A stretch of DNA of 64,000 nucleotides from Streptosporangium lutulentum (lineage in GTDB: Bacteria > Actinomycetota > Actinomycetes > Streptosporangiales > Streptosporangiaceae): the NCBI RefSeq assembly GCF_030811455.1, contig NZ_JAUSQU010000001.1, positions 8,618,001-8,682,000 on the forward strand, given 5' to 3'. Both the position numbers and the translations under genes were made by a program. The notes under the pieces were generated by a model. It had not been told where the DNA came from, did not search any database, and saw only the letters and a program-made list of their open reading frames with translations. Within the stretch, counting starts at the first letter, position 1. Each line of letters opens with the position of its first letter. Shown here one piece after another: positions 24,920 to 35,379 of this stretch.

Positions 24920-25327
24920 TCAGTGCCCGCATCCGGCGTACTCGTCGAGGCGCCAGAACATGACGGCCAGCATCAGCGGGAACATCGCCACGTGGGCGAT
25001 GACCATCAGGCCCTCGCCGTCGATGAGGCCCAGCCACAGCAGCGGGAAGAGCGGCAGGACCGGGACGAACATGGAACCGCACATCTCCAGGGTGCGGGCC
25101 CAGCCGTGGCCGCGGTAACGCATCCAGACGGCCATGCCGACGGACATGTTGAACGCCATCAGCAGGTAGGCGAGCTCGGGGTCCCGCTCGTGGGAGAAGC
25201 CGAGCCCGGCGGCGGACAGAAGCATCCCGAGGACGGCCATCCCGGCGAACATCGCGATGATCATCTCGACGTAGTGCCAGGCGAATCGCCCCCATCGGCG
25301 TCGGGTGGCCGGTGCTGTCTGAGTCAT
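24920..25327 (-). CDS. Small four-helix membrane protein
   Basis: The start is ATG 25327 (MTQTAPATRRRWGRFAWHYV). The 135-residue product has four hydrophobic segments: MIIAMFAGMAVLGMLLSAAG, ELAYLLMAFNMSVGMAVWM, MFVPVLPLFPLLWLGLI and LMVIAHVAMFPLMLAVMFW. The R-rich N terminus and the HYVEMIIAMFAGM stretch resemble short actinobacterial membrane proteins sometimes labelled FliP-like in databases, a label I would not trust because no flagellar gene is near. Function unknown. It diverges from the frameshifted GlxA-type gene. Confidence 0.75.
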   Translation of the reverse strand: MTQTAPATRRRWGRFAWHYVEMIIAMFAGMAVLGMLLSAAGLGFSHERDPELAYLLMAFNMSVGMAVWMRYRGHGWARTLEMCGSMFVPVLPLFPLLWLGLIDGEGLMVIAHVAMFPLMLAVMFWRLDEYAGCGH

Positions 25328-25425
25328 GACCCAACTGTGTCGCCGTACCGGCCGCGCGCCCAGGGAGGCGATTGTGCGGGTCTGGAAACTTGGGCACCCT
25401 GTCCTTTCTGACATAGATTCGCCTC

Positions 25426-26396
25426 ATGATCGAACGGCGCATCGTCGTCGTCGGGTACGACGCCGCAGAACTGCTCGACATCGCCTGCGTGACCACGAGC
25501 CTGGAGAGCGCGAACTGGCACGGCGCCACGCCCGTGTATCGCGTGCGCCTCGCCACCCCGGGGGGCCATCCCATCACCTGCGGCACCGGTCTGACGCTTC
25601 AGTCCCAGGAGGCGCTCGAACGGATCACCGGACCGCTCGACACGCTCGTCGTGTCGGGGGGATCGGACACGAGGCGGCGGCGGGCAACCAGCTGATCATC
25701 GGTCACGTCCGCCGTCTGGCACGGGAGAGCCGTCGTATCGCGTCGGTGTGCACGGGGGCAGCCGTCCTGGCCGCCGCCGGTCTGCTCGACGGCCGGCGCG
25801 CCACCACCCACTGGCAATCGGCGCCCGTCCTCGCCGCCCGCCATCCGAAGGTCGTCGTCGACTCCGACCCGATCTTCATTCGCGACGGGAACACCTACAC
25901 GGCGGCCGGCGTCACCAGTTCCCTGGACCTCACCCTCGCCTTCGTCGAAGAGGACAACGGCGCCGAGCTGGCACGGCGAGTGGCCAGGCACCTGGTGACC
26001 TACCTGCAACGACCCGGCAACCAGGCGCAGATGAGCATGTTCACCGCCGCCAAGCCGTCTGCGAACAGCCTGGTCAAGCACAGCGTCGACCACATCACGG
26101 GCCACCTGGACGCCGACCTGACCACGGCCGCGCTGGCGGTCCGCGCGGGCGTGAGCGAACGGCATCTGACCCGGCTGTTCCTCAAACACCTCGGACGGAC
26201 ACCGGGCCGGTTCGTACGGCAGGCCCGCACGGAGGCCGCCGCGCACCTCCTGGTCTCCACCTCCCTGCCCATGGCCCGCGTGGCGGCCCGCTGCGGGTTC
26301 GGGACGGCCGAGACCATGCGCCAGGCGTTCGTCAGCCAGTACGGGGTCCCGCCCTCGCGATACCGATCCACGGCGACGTCCACGGTTGGTTCGTGA
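25426..26396 (+). pseudogene. GlxA-family regulator (DJ-1/PfpI + AraC HTH) interrupted by a frameshift
   Basis: The first frame (25426-25695) encodes the start of a DJ-1/PfpI domain (RRIVVVGYDAAELLDIACVT through LDTLVVSGG). The remainder continues in another frame: GNQLIIGHVRRLA, the nucleophile-elbow region SVCTGAAVLAAAGLLDG, and a C-terminal AraC double helix-turn-helix (GVSERHLTRLFLKHLG; VAARCGFGTAETMRQAF; PPSRYR). The break falls at a run of six G (25656-25661). A seventh G would join the frames as VVSGG-IGHEAAAGNQL. Either the gene is inactivated, or the run is phase-variable, or one base was miscalled. Intact relatives are ~320-residue activators or repressors. No other damage is visible, which argues for a very recent event or an error. 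Confidence 0.8.
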
Positions 26397-26440
26397 CGCG
26401 GGCCGCGTGGCGTCACCGCGGATCCGCTCCCTGACGCCTC

Positions 26441-27739
26441 TCAGGGGGTGATCGTGTGAACGTGGACGGCGGAGGTGGAGGCGGAGGCGGTCACCGCCGA
26501 AGGGTGGGCGGCGCCCACTCCCCAGATCTTCTCCGGCGTCCTGGCCAGCGCGTTCAGGGACACGCGCCCGCCGAAAACAGCCGGGGTGGACACCGACGAC
26601 GACCCGTCGGCGGCGAGCGACAGGATCGCGGTGGTGGGAGTGACCGCGTCGGGGTCGCCGTCGGCGGGCCGGACGATGACCTGGGCGCCGCCCCGCCCGT
26701 CGGACACGGCCTCGCGGAGCGACCACCGGGGAGGGACGGTCACCGCGCGCCACGAACGGCCGTCCCAATGCGCCGCCACGGGGAGGCTCCGCGATTCGCC
26801 CTCGCCGGATTCACCGGGACGCTCCGCGCGGGAGCCGAAGATCCAGACGTCGTCCTCGCCGCCGGTGACCAGGTTCTCCAGCCGCAGGTAGTGGCTCTCG
26901 TCGTCCGGCGGGAAGATCCCGTCGAGGGAGACGCGCGTCCAGCGGGTTCCGTCCGAGCGGAAGACTCCCGTGGTCTGTCGCGGGCCCTCCCCCGACAGCC
27001 CGACCGCCCACAGGGTGCCCGGCGCGGTCGCGCCGATCGCCAGGCCGAGCACCCCGCCGGGCAGGGGAGTCCTCCGCCAGCCGTCCCCGTCGAAGAACCA
27101 GGTCACGTTCGCGTCCTCGGCGGGAAGGGCCCAGACATGCGTGCGATCCAGCACCTCGATCTGCCGCATCGCGAGCGGGAACTCCTCGGAGAGCGTCCAC
27201 CGGACGCCGTCCCAGTGGAAGGCGGACGAGGACCTCTCGGTGCCGGCGAGCATCCAGACGTCGTCCGGCGCGGCGGATCCGGCGTCGACGACCGACCCCT
27301 TGAGGCCGTCCGGCAGCGCGCTTCTCACCCACTGCCAGCCGTCCCACCTGAGCGCGAACGGAGCACCTTTCCAGGTCTCGGTCTGCCCGAACGCCCACGC
27401 GTCGTCCTCGGCGGGAGCCACCACGCGCGACAGCGAGTCGAAGACGCCGTAGTCCGCGAGGTGGGCGAGCCTCCACGGCTCGCCCACGAGCGGAACGGTC
27501 ACCGGGTCCTTCCCCGTGGCCGGGCTGTCGGGATAGAGGTAGTCGAACGCGCCCGTCACGTACTTCTCGTCCTCGGAGGGCGAGGACGAGGGACTCGCCC
27601 CGGGTGTGCCCGTCGCGGTCGTCGCGGCGCTCGCCGGGCTCTGTCCCGCCGGCGACTGCCGGCCCGCCGAGCCGCAACCGGCGACCGACAGGCCGAAAAC
27701 GGTGATCAGCACGACGGGTCCCTTGAGTTCACGGAGCAT
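26441..27739 (-). CDS. Lipoprotein with beta-propeller-like Trp/Asp repeats
   Basis: The ~432-residue protein starts at ATG 27739 and has a lipoprotein signal (LITVFGLSVAGC), then a Ser/Thr/Pro/Ala-rich linker (about residues 25-60). The rest is repeats with alternating DDAWAFG, PDDVWMLA, THVWALP, GTLWAVG and DDVWIFG strands followed by HWDGVRW or RWDGWQW. This W-D-G pattern indicates a beta-propeller of about six blades, similar to actinomycete 'galactose oxidase/kelch-like' lipoproteins. It would face the outside of the membrane. Ligand unknown. The following ~250 bp to the DGPF gene show no feature. Confidence 0.75.
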   Translation of the reverse strand: MLRELKGPVVLITVFGLSVAGCGSAGRQSPAGQSPASAATTATGTPGASPSSSPSEDEKYVTGAFDYLYPDSPATGKDPVTVPLVGEPWRLAHLADYGVFDSLSRVVAPAEDDAWAFGQTETWKGAPFALRWDGWQWVRSALPDGLKGSVVDAGSAAPDDVWMLAGTERSSSAFHWDGVRWTLSEEFPLAMRQIEVLDRTHVWALPAEDANVTWFFDGDGWRRTPLPGGVLGLAIGATAPGTLWAVGLSGEGPRQTTGVFRSDGTRWTRVSLDGIFPPDDESHYLRLENLVTGGEDDVWIFGSRAERPGESGEGESRSLPVAAHWDGRSWRAVTVPPRWSLREAVSDGRGGAQVIVRPADGDPDAVTPTTAILSLAADGSSSVSTPAVFGGRVSLNALARTPEKIWGVGAAHPSAVTASASTSAVHVHTITP

Positions 27740-27986
27740 CTCGTGATGATAGGAGCCGATGCCCCGGCACGGTCGCCCGTTCACCGGATCGCCGTCACGC
27801 GCGCACGGCCCCCGGCGGGCGGTTCGACGCCGGGTGAGGGGGTCCCGGAAGGTCGTGATCGTGCGCCGTGTGGAATCGGGATGATTTTTTTCACGAGTGT
27901 CCGCCAGGATGTCGAGAAGGCGGAGGTGTGCTTCTACCTACGGGTGAGGGCGTCGACGAGGGCGCACGAACGTGAAGGGCAAGGAC

Positions 27987-28388
27987 ATGAAATACATGCT
28001 GTTGATGCAGTTCAGCGCGCAGAGCGACCTCCAGCCGATGGACACCTGGCCCGCGGAGGACGTCAAGGCCCACATCGAGTTCATGCACACCACGAACGAC
28101 AGGTTCGTCGAATCCGGTGAGTTCGTGGACGCGCAGGGCCTGGCGAGTCCGGAGCAGGCCAGGATCGTGCGGGCGGCCGGTGAGGGCGTCGCCCCCGTCG
28201 TCACGGACGGCCCGTATCCGGAGACGAAGGAGTTCCTGGTCGGCTACTGGATCGTCGACTGCGAGAGCATGGAACGGGCGATCGAGCTCGCCGCGTACGT
28301 CTCGGCCGCGCCCGGGCCCGGCGGCAGGCCGTTCAACATGCCGATCGAGGTGCGCCAGGTGATGTCGGCCGCTCCCGAGGGGATGTGA
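27987..28388 (+). CDS. YCII/DGPF-domain protein paired with ECF42 sigma factor
   Basis: The ~133-residue protein (ATG 27987 after GAAGGG) starts KYMLLMQF and contains VTDGPYPETKEFLVGYWIVD, the DGPF signature. DGPF proteins belong to the YCII dimeric ferredoxin-like fold. Genome-context work on ECF42 sigma factors shows one or more DGPF genes next to the sigma gene, and here the gene ends 19 bp before it. The DGPF protein may be a target or a modulator of the sigma factor; no anti-sigma factor is present. Confidence 0.85.
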   Translation: MKYMLLMQFSAQSDLQPMDTWPAEDVKAHIEFMHTTNDRFVESGEFVDAQGLASPEQARIVRAAGEGVAPVVTDGPYPETKEFLVGYWIVDCESMERAIELAAYVSAAPGPGGRPFNMPIEVRQVMSAAPEGM

Positions 28389-28407
28389 CCCGCTGAGCGG
28401 TCCGGCC

Positions 28408-29649
28408 GTGGACGACCTGCTGCGCGAACTCGCGCCGCGGGTCGTCGGCGTGATCACCCGGCGTTTCGGAGATTTCGCCGCCGCCGAGGACGCGGTCCAG
28501 GAGGCGCTGCTGGACGCCGCCGCCCAGTGGGCCGAGGAAGGCGTGCCCGGCAACCCGATGGGCTGGCTCGTCCAGGTCGCGTACCGCCGGATGATCGAGC
28601 AGGTGCGCAACGAGCAGGCGCGGCGACGCCGTGAGGAACGGGTGGTCACGCAGACGCCCTCGGACCGGCGGGTGGCGCCACCGGCGGACGACGTCCACGA
28701 AACGGATCGGGACGACACGCTGATCATGCTGTTCATGTGCTGTCATTCCGAGCTGACCCCGGCCTCGGCGATCGCCCTCACCCTGCGCTCCGTGGGCGGC
28801 CTGACCACGGCCGAGATCGCCAAGGCCTTCATGGTGCCCGAGCCGACCATGGCTCAGCGGATCAGCCGGGCCAAGCAGCGCATCAAGGCGTCCGGCGTCC
28901 CGTTCCGCCTGCCGGCCCCCGGCGAACGGGCGCGGCGGCTCGCCTCGGTGCTGCACGTGCTGTACCTCATCTTCAACGAGGGCTACGCCGGCAGCGCCGG
29001 CCCCGACCTGCACCGCGTGGAGCTGTCCCGCGAGGCGATCCGGCTGGCCAGGATGCTTCACGGCCTCCTCCCCGACGACTGCGAGGTGGCCGGACTGCTC
29101 GCGCTGATGCTGCTCACCGACGCCCGGCGTCCCGCGCGGACCGGCGCGGGCGGCGTCCCGATCCCGCTGGCGGAGCAGGACCGGAGCCTGTGGGACGGCG
29201 AGGCCGTCGCGGAGGGGGTCGCGCTCGTCACCGCGGCCCTGTCCAGGGGGTCGGTCGGCCCCTACCAGCTCCAGGCGGCGATAGCCGCGGTCCACGACGA
29301 GGCGGCGACGGCCGAGGAGACCGACTGGCCGCAGATCCTGGCGCTGTACGGCCTGCTGGAACGGATGTCCGACAATCCCATGGTCTCGCTCAACCGCGCG
29401 GTCGCCGCCGCCATGGCGCACGGCGTCGCGGTCGGCCTCGACATGCTCGGCACGCTCGACGACGAGGGACGGCTGGCGGGGCACCACCGCTTCTACGCGG
29501 CCAGGGCCCACCTTCTGGAGATGGCGGGCGACCCGCGGGCGGCCGTCGACGACTACCGGGCGGCGGCGAGCCGTACGACGAGCCTCCCGGAACGCGACTA
29601 CCTCATCACCCGCGCCGCCCGGCTCGCCGCGGCGGATCAGCCGAAGTAG
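28408..29649 (+). CDS. ECF sigma factor of the ECF42 group with C-terminal extension
   Basis: This 413-residue protein is twice the usual ECF length. Sigma-2 is at residues ~1-75 (FGDFAAAEDAVQEALLDA, NPMGWLVQVAYRR) and sigma-4 at ~105-165 (GGLTTAEIAKAFMVPEPTMAQRIS, split here as the helix-turn-helix). The remaining ~230 residues, with YLIFNEGYAG and NPMVSLNRAVA, are the TPR-like extension that defines ECF42 and is known to be needed for its activity. The start is GTG 28408, 19 bp after the DGPF stop. It has no cognate anti-sigma factor here, as in other ECF42 loci. Confidence 0.88.
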   Translation: MDDLLRELAPRVVGVITRRFGDFAAAEDAVQEALLDAAAQWAEEGVPGNPMGWLVQVAYRRMIEQVRNEQARRRREERVVTQTPSDRRVAPPADDVHETDRDDTLIMLFMCCHSELTPASAIALTLRSVGGLTTAEIAKAFMVPEPTMAQRISRAKQRIKASGVPFRLPAPGERARRLASVLHVLYLIFNEGYAGSAGPDLHRVELSREAIRLARMLHGLLPDDCEVAGLLALMLLTDARRPARTGAGGVPIPLAEQDRSLWDGEAVAEGVALVTAALSRGSVGPYQLQAAIAAVHDEAATAEETDWPQILALYGLLERMSDNPMVSLNRAVAAAMAHGVAVGLDMLGTLDDEGRLAGHHRFYAARAHLLEMAGDPRAAVDDYRAAASRTTSLPERDYLITRAARLAAADQPK

Positions 29650-29734
29650 GGCGGTCCGCCGACGGTCCGTCCCGGCCGTGCCGTTCCGGGAGCACGGGGA
29701 GACCCGCCCGCGGTCACACGAACCGGCCGGAGCG

Positions 29735-30325
29735 TCAGCCGGTGACCAGACGCTGGAGCGCGGGCGCGTAGAGGTCGGCCAGGTGTTCGGGGGTGGCATG
29801 CGCTCCGGCGCCCGAGGGGTGGAGGCTGAGGGTGGCGCCCAGGCCGAGGAGCTGACCGGCGATCAGCTCGGCCCGCAGGACGGGCTCCGGGCCGGTGAGC
29901 AGGGTGGCCAGTCGCGAGGTGACCTGCTCGCGGAAGCGATCCCGCAGGAGGGAGCGCTCGTCGCTGTTGCCCAGGGAGAACACGACGCGCAGCAGCGGAT
30001 CTCCCCGCTGCTCGCGCCGGCTGCGCACCACCGTCAGCACCAGGTGCCGGCCGAGCGTGCCGAGGGGCGCGGCGAGGAGTTCGTCGGCCGCCGGCTCGAA
30101 GTCGGCGACGGTGTTGAACAACTGCTCCTTGCTGCCGAAGTACTTGACGATGAGCGACGCGCTCACCCCCGCGTCGGCGGCGATGCCCCGCAGGGTCACC
30201 TCGGCGTACGGGCGCAGGGCGAACGCCCGCCGGGCCGCGCGCACGATGGCGTCGCGGCCCGTGCCGGCGTCCGTGCCGGTGGCGGCTCCGGTGTCCGCCG
30301 CCTCGTCGGTGGTATGCCCGGTCAT
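29735..30325 (-). CDS. TetR family regulator coupled to MFS exporter
   Basis: This 196-residue protein (ATG 30325) has a TetR helix-turn-helix: DAIVRAARRAFALRPYAEVT, then IAADAGVSASLIVKYFGSKE. Its start overlaps the stop of the MFS gene upstream by ATGA, so the two form an operon with the regulator second. The C-terminal domain (residues ~85-196) resembles the TetR_C group of mycobacterial and streptomycete efflux repressors. It probably represses the operon promoter in the repeat-bearing region 31807-32096. Confidence 0.85.
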   Translation of the reverse strand: MTGHTTDEAADTGAATGTDAGTGRDAIVRAARRAFALRPYAEVTLRGIAADAGVSASLIVKYFGSKEQLFNTVADFEPAADELLAAPLGTLGRHLVLTVVRSRREQRGDPLLRVVFSLGNSDERSLLRDRFREQVTSRLATLLTGPEPVLRAELIAGQLLGLGATLSLHPSGAGAHATPEHLADLYAPALQRLVTG

Positions 30326-31806
30326 GCGCGCTCCTGGGCGAGTGTCGTCGGCGGGCGCTCCACAGCGTCCGCAGTCCGGTCCTGTCCGACGGTACCCGGA
30401 TCCCGGGCCGGTCGGCCCGGCAGACACAGCGTGACGACCAGGGCGAGGAGCGCCGCGCCGGCGGCGATGAGGAAGACCAGCAGGTAGGCGTGGAGGGTCG
30501 GGGCGGTACGGCCGCCGGCCTGGAAGGTGATGTTGGCCAGGACGGCGGCGACGACCGAGCTGCAGAAGGCCTGCCCGATCGATCGCATCAGCGTGTTGAG
30601 GCCGTTGGCCGCGCCGGTCTCGCTGACCGGCACCGCGCGCATCACGAGGGCGGGCAGCGCGGAGTAGGCGATGGCGGTGCCCGCGGCCACCACGGTGGCG
30701 CCGAGGATGATCGTCCACAGCTGGTGGCTGGTGAAGAAGCGCACCACGTAGCCCACGGCCATGAAGGCCGCGGCCAGCGCCAGGGTGACCTTGGGGCCGT
30801 AGCGCGCCGACAGCCTGGCGGACACCGGCGACAGCGCCACCATCGCGAGGCCGCCGGGCAGCAGGCACAGGCCGCTGACGACGATGGACGCGCCGAGGCC
30901 GTAGCCGGTGCTCGTGGGCTCCTGCACCATCTGCGCGGTGACCAGGGAGTTGGCGTAGAAGGCGAAGCCGATCAACAGGGCGGCGAGGTTCGCCAGCAGC
31001 ACCGCGGGCCGGGCCGACACCCGCAGGTCGACGATGGGGGAGGGGACGCGCAGCTCGTAGACGCCCCAGAGCAGCCCGGTCACCACGGCCGCCGCGAACA
31101 GCCCGAGGGTGCGGACGGAGGTCCAGCCCCAGTCACCGCCCTGGGTGACCGCCACCAGCAGGCAGACCAGGGCGGCGGACAGGCCGATGGTGCCCAGGAC
31201 GTCGAAGCGGCCGCGCGAGCGCAGCGGCGACTCGGGCACGCAGCACAGCACCAGCACGATGTCGAGCAGGCCGATGCCGGCCGACGCCCAGAACATGATG
31301 TGCCAGTCGGCGTTCTCGACGACGAGGGCGGCGACGGGCAGCCCGACGGCCGCGCCGATGCCCAGCGTCGCGCTCATCAGCGCGACCGAGGACAGCATCC
31401 GGTCGGGCGCGAGTTCGTCCCGCATGATGCTGATGCCCAGCGGCACGACGGCCAGCGCCGCGCCCTGCAGGGCGCGTCCCGCGATGAGCACCCCGATGTG
31501 CGAGCTGAGGGCGCACATCGCGGAGCCGACGACCAGCACGCCGAGGGAGACCAGGAGCACCCTGCGCTTGCCGTACATGTCGCCGACCCGTCCGAGGACG
31601 GGGGTGCAGACGGCGCCGGTGAGCAGGGTGATGGTGATCAGCCAGCTCGCGGCGGTGGGAGTGCTGCCGGTGAGCCGGGGGATGTGCGGCAGGAGCGGCA
31701 CGACGAGCGTCTGCATGACGGCCACCACCACCCCGCAGAACGCCAGGACACCGACGAGAAAACGGGGGTGGGGGGCCTCGACGGGCTCGATCGTCGCTTC
31801 GGGCAC
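30322..31806 (-). CDS. MFS transporter, DHA2-like (14 TM)
   Basis: The ~494-residue protein has about fourteen hydrophobic segments and the motifs GRVGDMYGKRRVLL (motif A) and GIGAAVGLPVAALVVENADW (motif C-like). GTG 31806 is favoured because GGAG lies 5 nt upstream; GTG 31848 would add 14 residues. It is the first gene of the operon with the TetR gene at 29735. Drug or metabolite efflux is inferred from the family and the partner. Confidence 0.85.
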   Translation of the reverse strand: MPEATIEPVEAPHPRFLVGVLAFCGVVVAVMQTLVVPLLPHIPRLTGSTPTAASWLITITLLTGAVCTPVLGRVGDMYGKRRVLLVSLGVLVVGSAMCALSSHIGVLIAGRALQGAALAVVPLGISIMRDELAPDRMLSSVALMSATLGIGAAVGLPVAALVVENADWHIMFWASAGIGLLDIVLVLCCVPESPLRSRGRFDVLGTIGLSAALVCLLVAVTQGGDWGWTSVRTLGLFAAAVVTGLLWGVYELRVPSPIVDLRVSARPAVLLANLAALLIGFAFYANSLVTAQMVQEPTSTGYGLGASIVVSGLCLLPGGLAMVALSPVSARLSARYGPKVTLALAAAFMAVGYVVRFFTSHQLWTIILGATVVAAGTAIAYSALPALVMRAVPVSETGAANGLNTLMRSIGQAFCSSVVAAVLANITFQAGGRTAPTLHAYLLVFLIAAGAALLALVVTLCLPGRPARDPGTVGQDRTADAVERPPTTLAQERA

Positions 31807-31910
31807 GGTTCTCCGTAGGTCGTTGGACGGGGGTGCACAACTGTTCACCTCTAGGGTAAACGCCCGTACACCCCAGGTGGGACGCGGGTGGAGAAATCTG
31901 GACAGAAGAC

Positions 31911-32060
31911 CGGCGGTACGAACCGGTCGCGCCCGCTCCTAAACTGACCTGCCGGATGCATCGCGAGCCGGCGGTACGAGCCGGGTGTGGTCGCTCCTGA
32001 GCCGACCTGCCGGATGCGCCGCAAGCAGACGTTACGAACCCGGTCGCGCCCGCTCCTCAC
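31911..32060. repeat. 58-bp tandem repeat, about 2.6 copies
   Basis: CGGTACGA recurs at 31914 and 31972 with a degenerate match (CGTTACGA) at 32030. Each is followed by CCGGTCGCGCCCGCTCCT-like sequence and, in the first two, GACCTGCCGGATGC. The period is 58 bp. The array fills most of the 290-bp gap between the divergent MFS/tetR operon and the phosphotransferase gene. Multiple regulator sites or duplicated promoters are possible. Confidence 0.8.
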
Positions 32061-32096
32061 CCGAGCCGCGCGAACATACGAGCCTCAGGGAGTCGC

Positions 32097-33086
32097 GTGG
32101 AGTTCCGATCGATCGAGCGCGCTCCCGGCGCGTTCCAGCAGCCGGTGACCGCCGGGCAGATCCACGCGATGTGCCGCCGGGCGTTCGGCGCGAGCGTGAG
32201 CGCCGTCTCGGCCGTCGAACTGGGCAACGGGATGTACAACAGCACCTACCGCGTCGACCTCGGCTCGGGCCTGCCCGTCATCCTGCGCGTCGCGCCCGAG
32301 CCGGCCCGGCAGTTCCGCATCGAGCGGGAGTTGATGCGCAACGAGCACGCGAGCGTGCCGTACCTCGCCCCGATCGCGCCGCTGATGCCGCGCACGCTCG
32401 CGATCGACTTCACACACGAGATCATCGGGCGGGACTACCTGTTCCAGACGATGCTCGACGGCGTACCCGCGCCGGACGGCCTCGGCGCCTACCCCCGCCC
32501 GGAGTGGGCGTCGTTCTTCCGCCGGATGGGGACGATCGCGCGCGACATCCACGCGGTACGCGGGAGGCGCTTCGGCCCGGTGAACGGCCCGGCGTTCACC
32601 ACGTGGAGCGAGGCGGTGATCGCGTCCCTGGACGACACCGCGGCCGACCTCGACGACGTCGGTCTCGACGCGACCGACGTGCGGGAGCTCGCCGCGGCCG
32701 CGGACCGGCACCGGGCGGTCCTCGACGAGATCACCGAGCCACGGCTGCTCCACGGCGACCTGTGGACCGTCAACGTGATGATCGAGCCCGGCGCGCCGGA
32801 GCCCACGATCAGCGGTGTGTTCGACTGCGACCGGACCTCGTGGGGCGACCCGGAGTCCGACTGGACGATCTTCATGGCGGGCAGGCGCCCGGGCACGGAG
32901 CGAGACGCGTTCTGGGAGACGTACGGGTCGCGGTCATCCACACCCGGCGCGGCGTGGCGGGCGCTCCTCTACCGGGCCCGGCACCTCGCCGCGGTCCGGC
33001 TGGAGAGACACCGGCTGGGAAACTCCGAGGCCGTACCGGACACCTACGACGACCTGCGCGACGTGCTCGCACTCCTGACGGCCTGA
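32097..33086 (+). CDS. Aminoglycoside phosphotransferase (APH) family kinase
   Basis: The 329-residue protein starts at GTG 32097 behind AGGGAG. The kinase-like fold is shown by HGDLWTVNVM (Brenner motif with catalytic Asp, about residue 221) and by the metal-binding segment GVFDCDRTSWGDPESDW. The N-terminal lobe has LGNGMYNSTYRVDL as a nucleotide-binding strand. Family members phosphorylate aminoglycosides, macrolides, homoserine, fructosamines and other small molecules, so a resistance role should not be assumed. It is a single gene. Confidence 0.82.
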   Translation: MEFRSIERAPGAFQQPVTAGQIHAMCRRAFGASVSAVSAVELGNGMYNSTYRVDLGSGLPVILRVAPEPARQFRIERELMRNEHASVPYLAPIAPLMPRTLAIDFTHEIIGRDYLFQTMLDGVPAPDGLGAYPRPEWASFFRRMGTIARDIHAVRGRRFGPVNGPAFTTWSEAVIASLDDTAADLDDVGLDATDVRELAAAADRHRAVLDEITEPRLLHGDLWTVNVMIEPGAPEPTISGVFDCDRTSWGDPESDWTIFMAGRRPGTERDAFWETYGSRSSTPGAAWRALLYRARHLAAVRLERHRLGNSEAVPDTYDDLRDVLALLTA

Positions 33087-33245
33087 TCGGCACCGCGGGC
33101 CAGGGAGGTCGCCGCCGATCGCCCATGCGGCTCGAAACGAGATCTCCGGTGGGTTTTCAGGCGGGCGGGGCGAGCCGCTCTCCCCGGTCGCGGGCAGGTC
33201 GCCGAGCTCGGTCGACACGCGGTCCCGGCCGGCTCGGGCGGGCCG

Positions 33246-33644
33246 TCAGACGTCGTCGAGTGCGCTCAGCTCGTCGTCGGTGAACAGCCGGGAACGGACC
33301 AGGAAGCGCACGCCTTCGGGGGCCTCCACCGAGAAGCCGCTGCCCCGGCCGGGCACCACGTCGATGGTGAGGTGAGTATGCCTCCAGTACTCGAACTGAG
33401 ACGCCGACATCCACACCGGGATCGGTTCGTCGATCCCGTCCACCCTGAGGTCGCCGAGGTGGACGTCGGCGTTGCCGGTGCGGAACTCTCCCAGCGGATA
33501 GCACATCGGGGAGCTGCCGTCGCAGCACCCCCCGGACTGGTGGAACATCAACGGCCCGTGCTGTCCGGTGAGCCGTCGCAGCAGGCCGGCCGCGGCGTCG
33601 GTGAGATCCACCCGCTGTCCCGAAGGGTGCTCCTGAACGGACAT
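33246..33644 (-). CDS. DUF779 protein, aldehyde dehydrogenase partner
   Basis: The 132-residue protein contains GPLMFHQSGGCCDGSSPMCY (residues ~30-49) and FEYWRHTHLTIDVVPGRGSGFS, the hallmark of DUF779, a small family almost always encoded next to acetaldehyde-type dehydrogenases. The paired Cys and His suggest metal binding. It starts 2 bp after the dehydrogenase stop and so is in the same operon. Its role is unproven; a metallochaperone or activity modulator is a reasonable guess. Confidence 0.88.
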   Translation of the reverse strand: MSVQEHPSGQRVDLTDAAAGLLRRLTGQHGPLMFHQSGGCCDGSSPMCYPLGEFRTGNADVHLGDLRVDGIDEPIPVWMSASQFEYWRHTHLTIDVVPGRGSGFSVEAPEGVRFLVRSRLFTDDELSALDDV

Positions 33645-33646
33645 GA

Positions 33647-35170
<1,524 letters not shown>

Positions 35171-35208
35171 GTGCCTGCCCCCTATATCATGAATTGACGG
35201 TCATTTAT

Positions 35209-35243
35209 CAACGTAGGAAGGCCGACGTTGCAGCATCGTTGCA
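35209..35243 (-). promoter_or_regulatory. ACGTTG/TGCAAC boxes before aldehyde dehydrogenase
   Basis: CAACGT (35209-35214) and ACGTTG (35225-35230) form a dyad with a 10-bp spacer. ACGTTGCA (35225-35232) and CGTTGCA (35237-35243) make a direct repeat. On the coding strand the boxes read TGCAACG and TGCAACGT. The same TGCAACGT occurs at 36978-36985 before the dehydratase operon. They are candidate operators for the GAF regulator encoded between the two arms. Confidence 0.5.
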
Positions 35244-35379
35244 CGGGGGAGCGCCTGAGGGCAGGATCGGCTGTCCGCCTTCGCCGAGGCAGGCGTCGCG
35301 CGGCATGCTGAGGTAAGCCCGGTCACCGGCAGTGACGGCCACCCTGACGCGCCCCGTCAGGGCCGCCGCGGAGCGCATC

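Noticed and set aside
24920-25327. Flagellar biosynthesis protein FliP
   Set aside because: Short four-helix membrane proteins of this kind are sometimes so labelled, but size and context do not fit and no flagellar gene is near.
32097-33086. Antibiotic resistance gene
   Set aside because: The APH fold covers many housekeeping and metabolic kinases; nothing in the sequence shows an aminoglycoside substrate.
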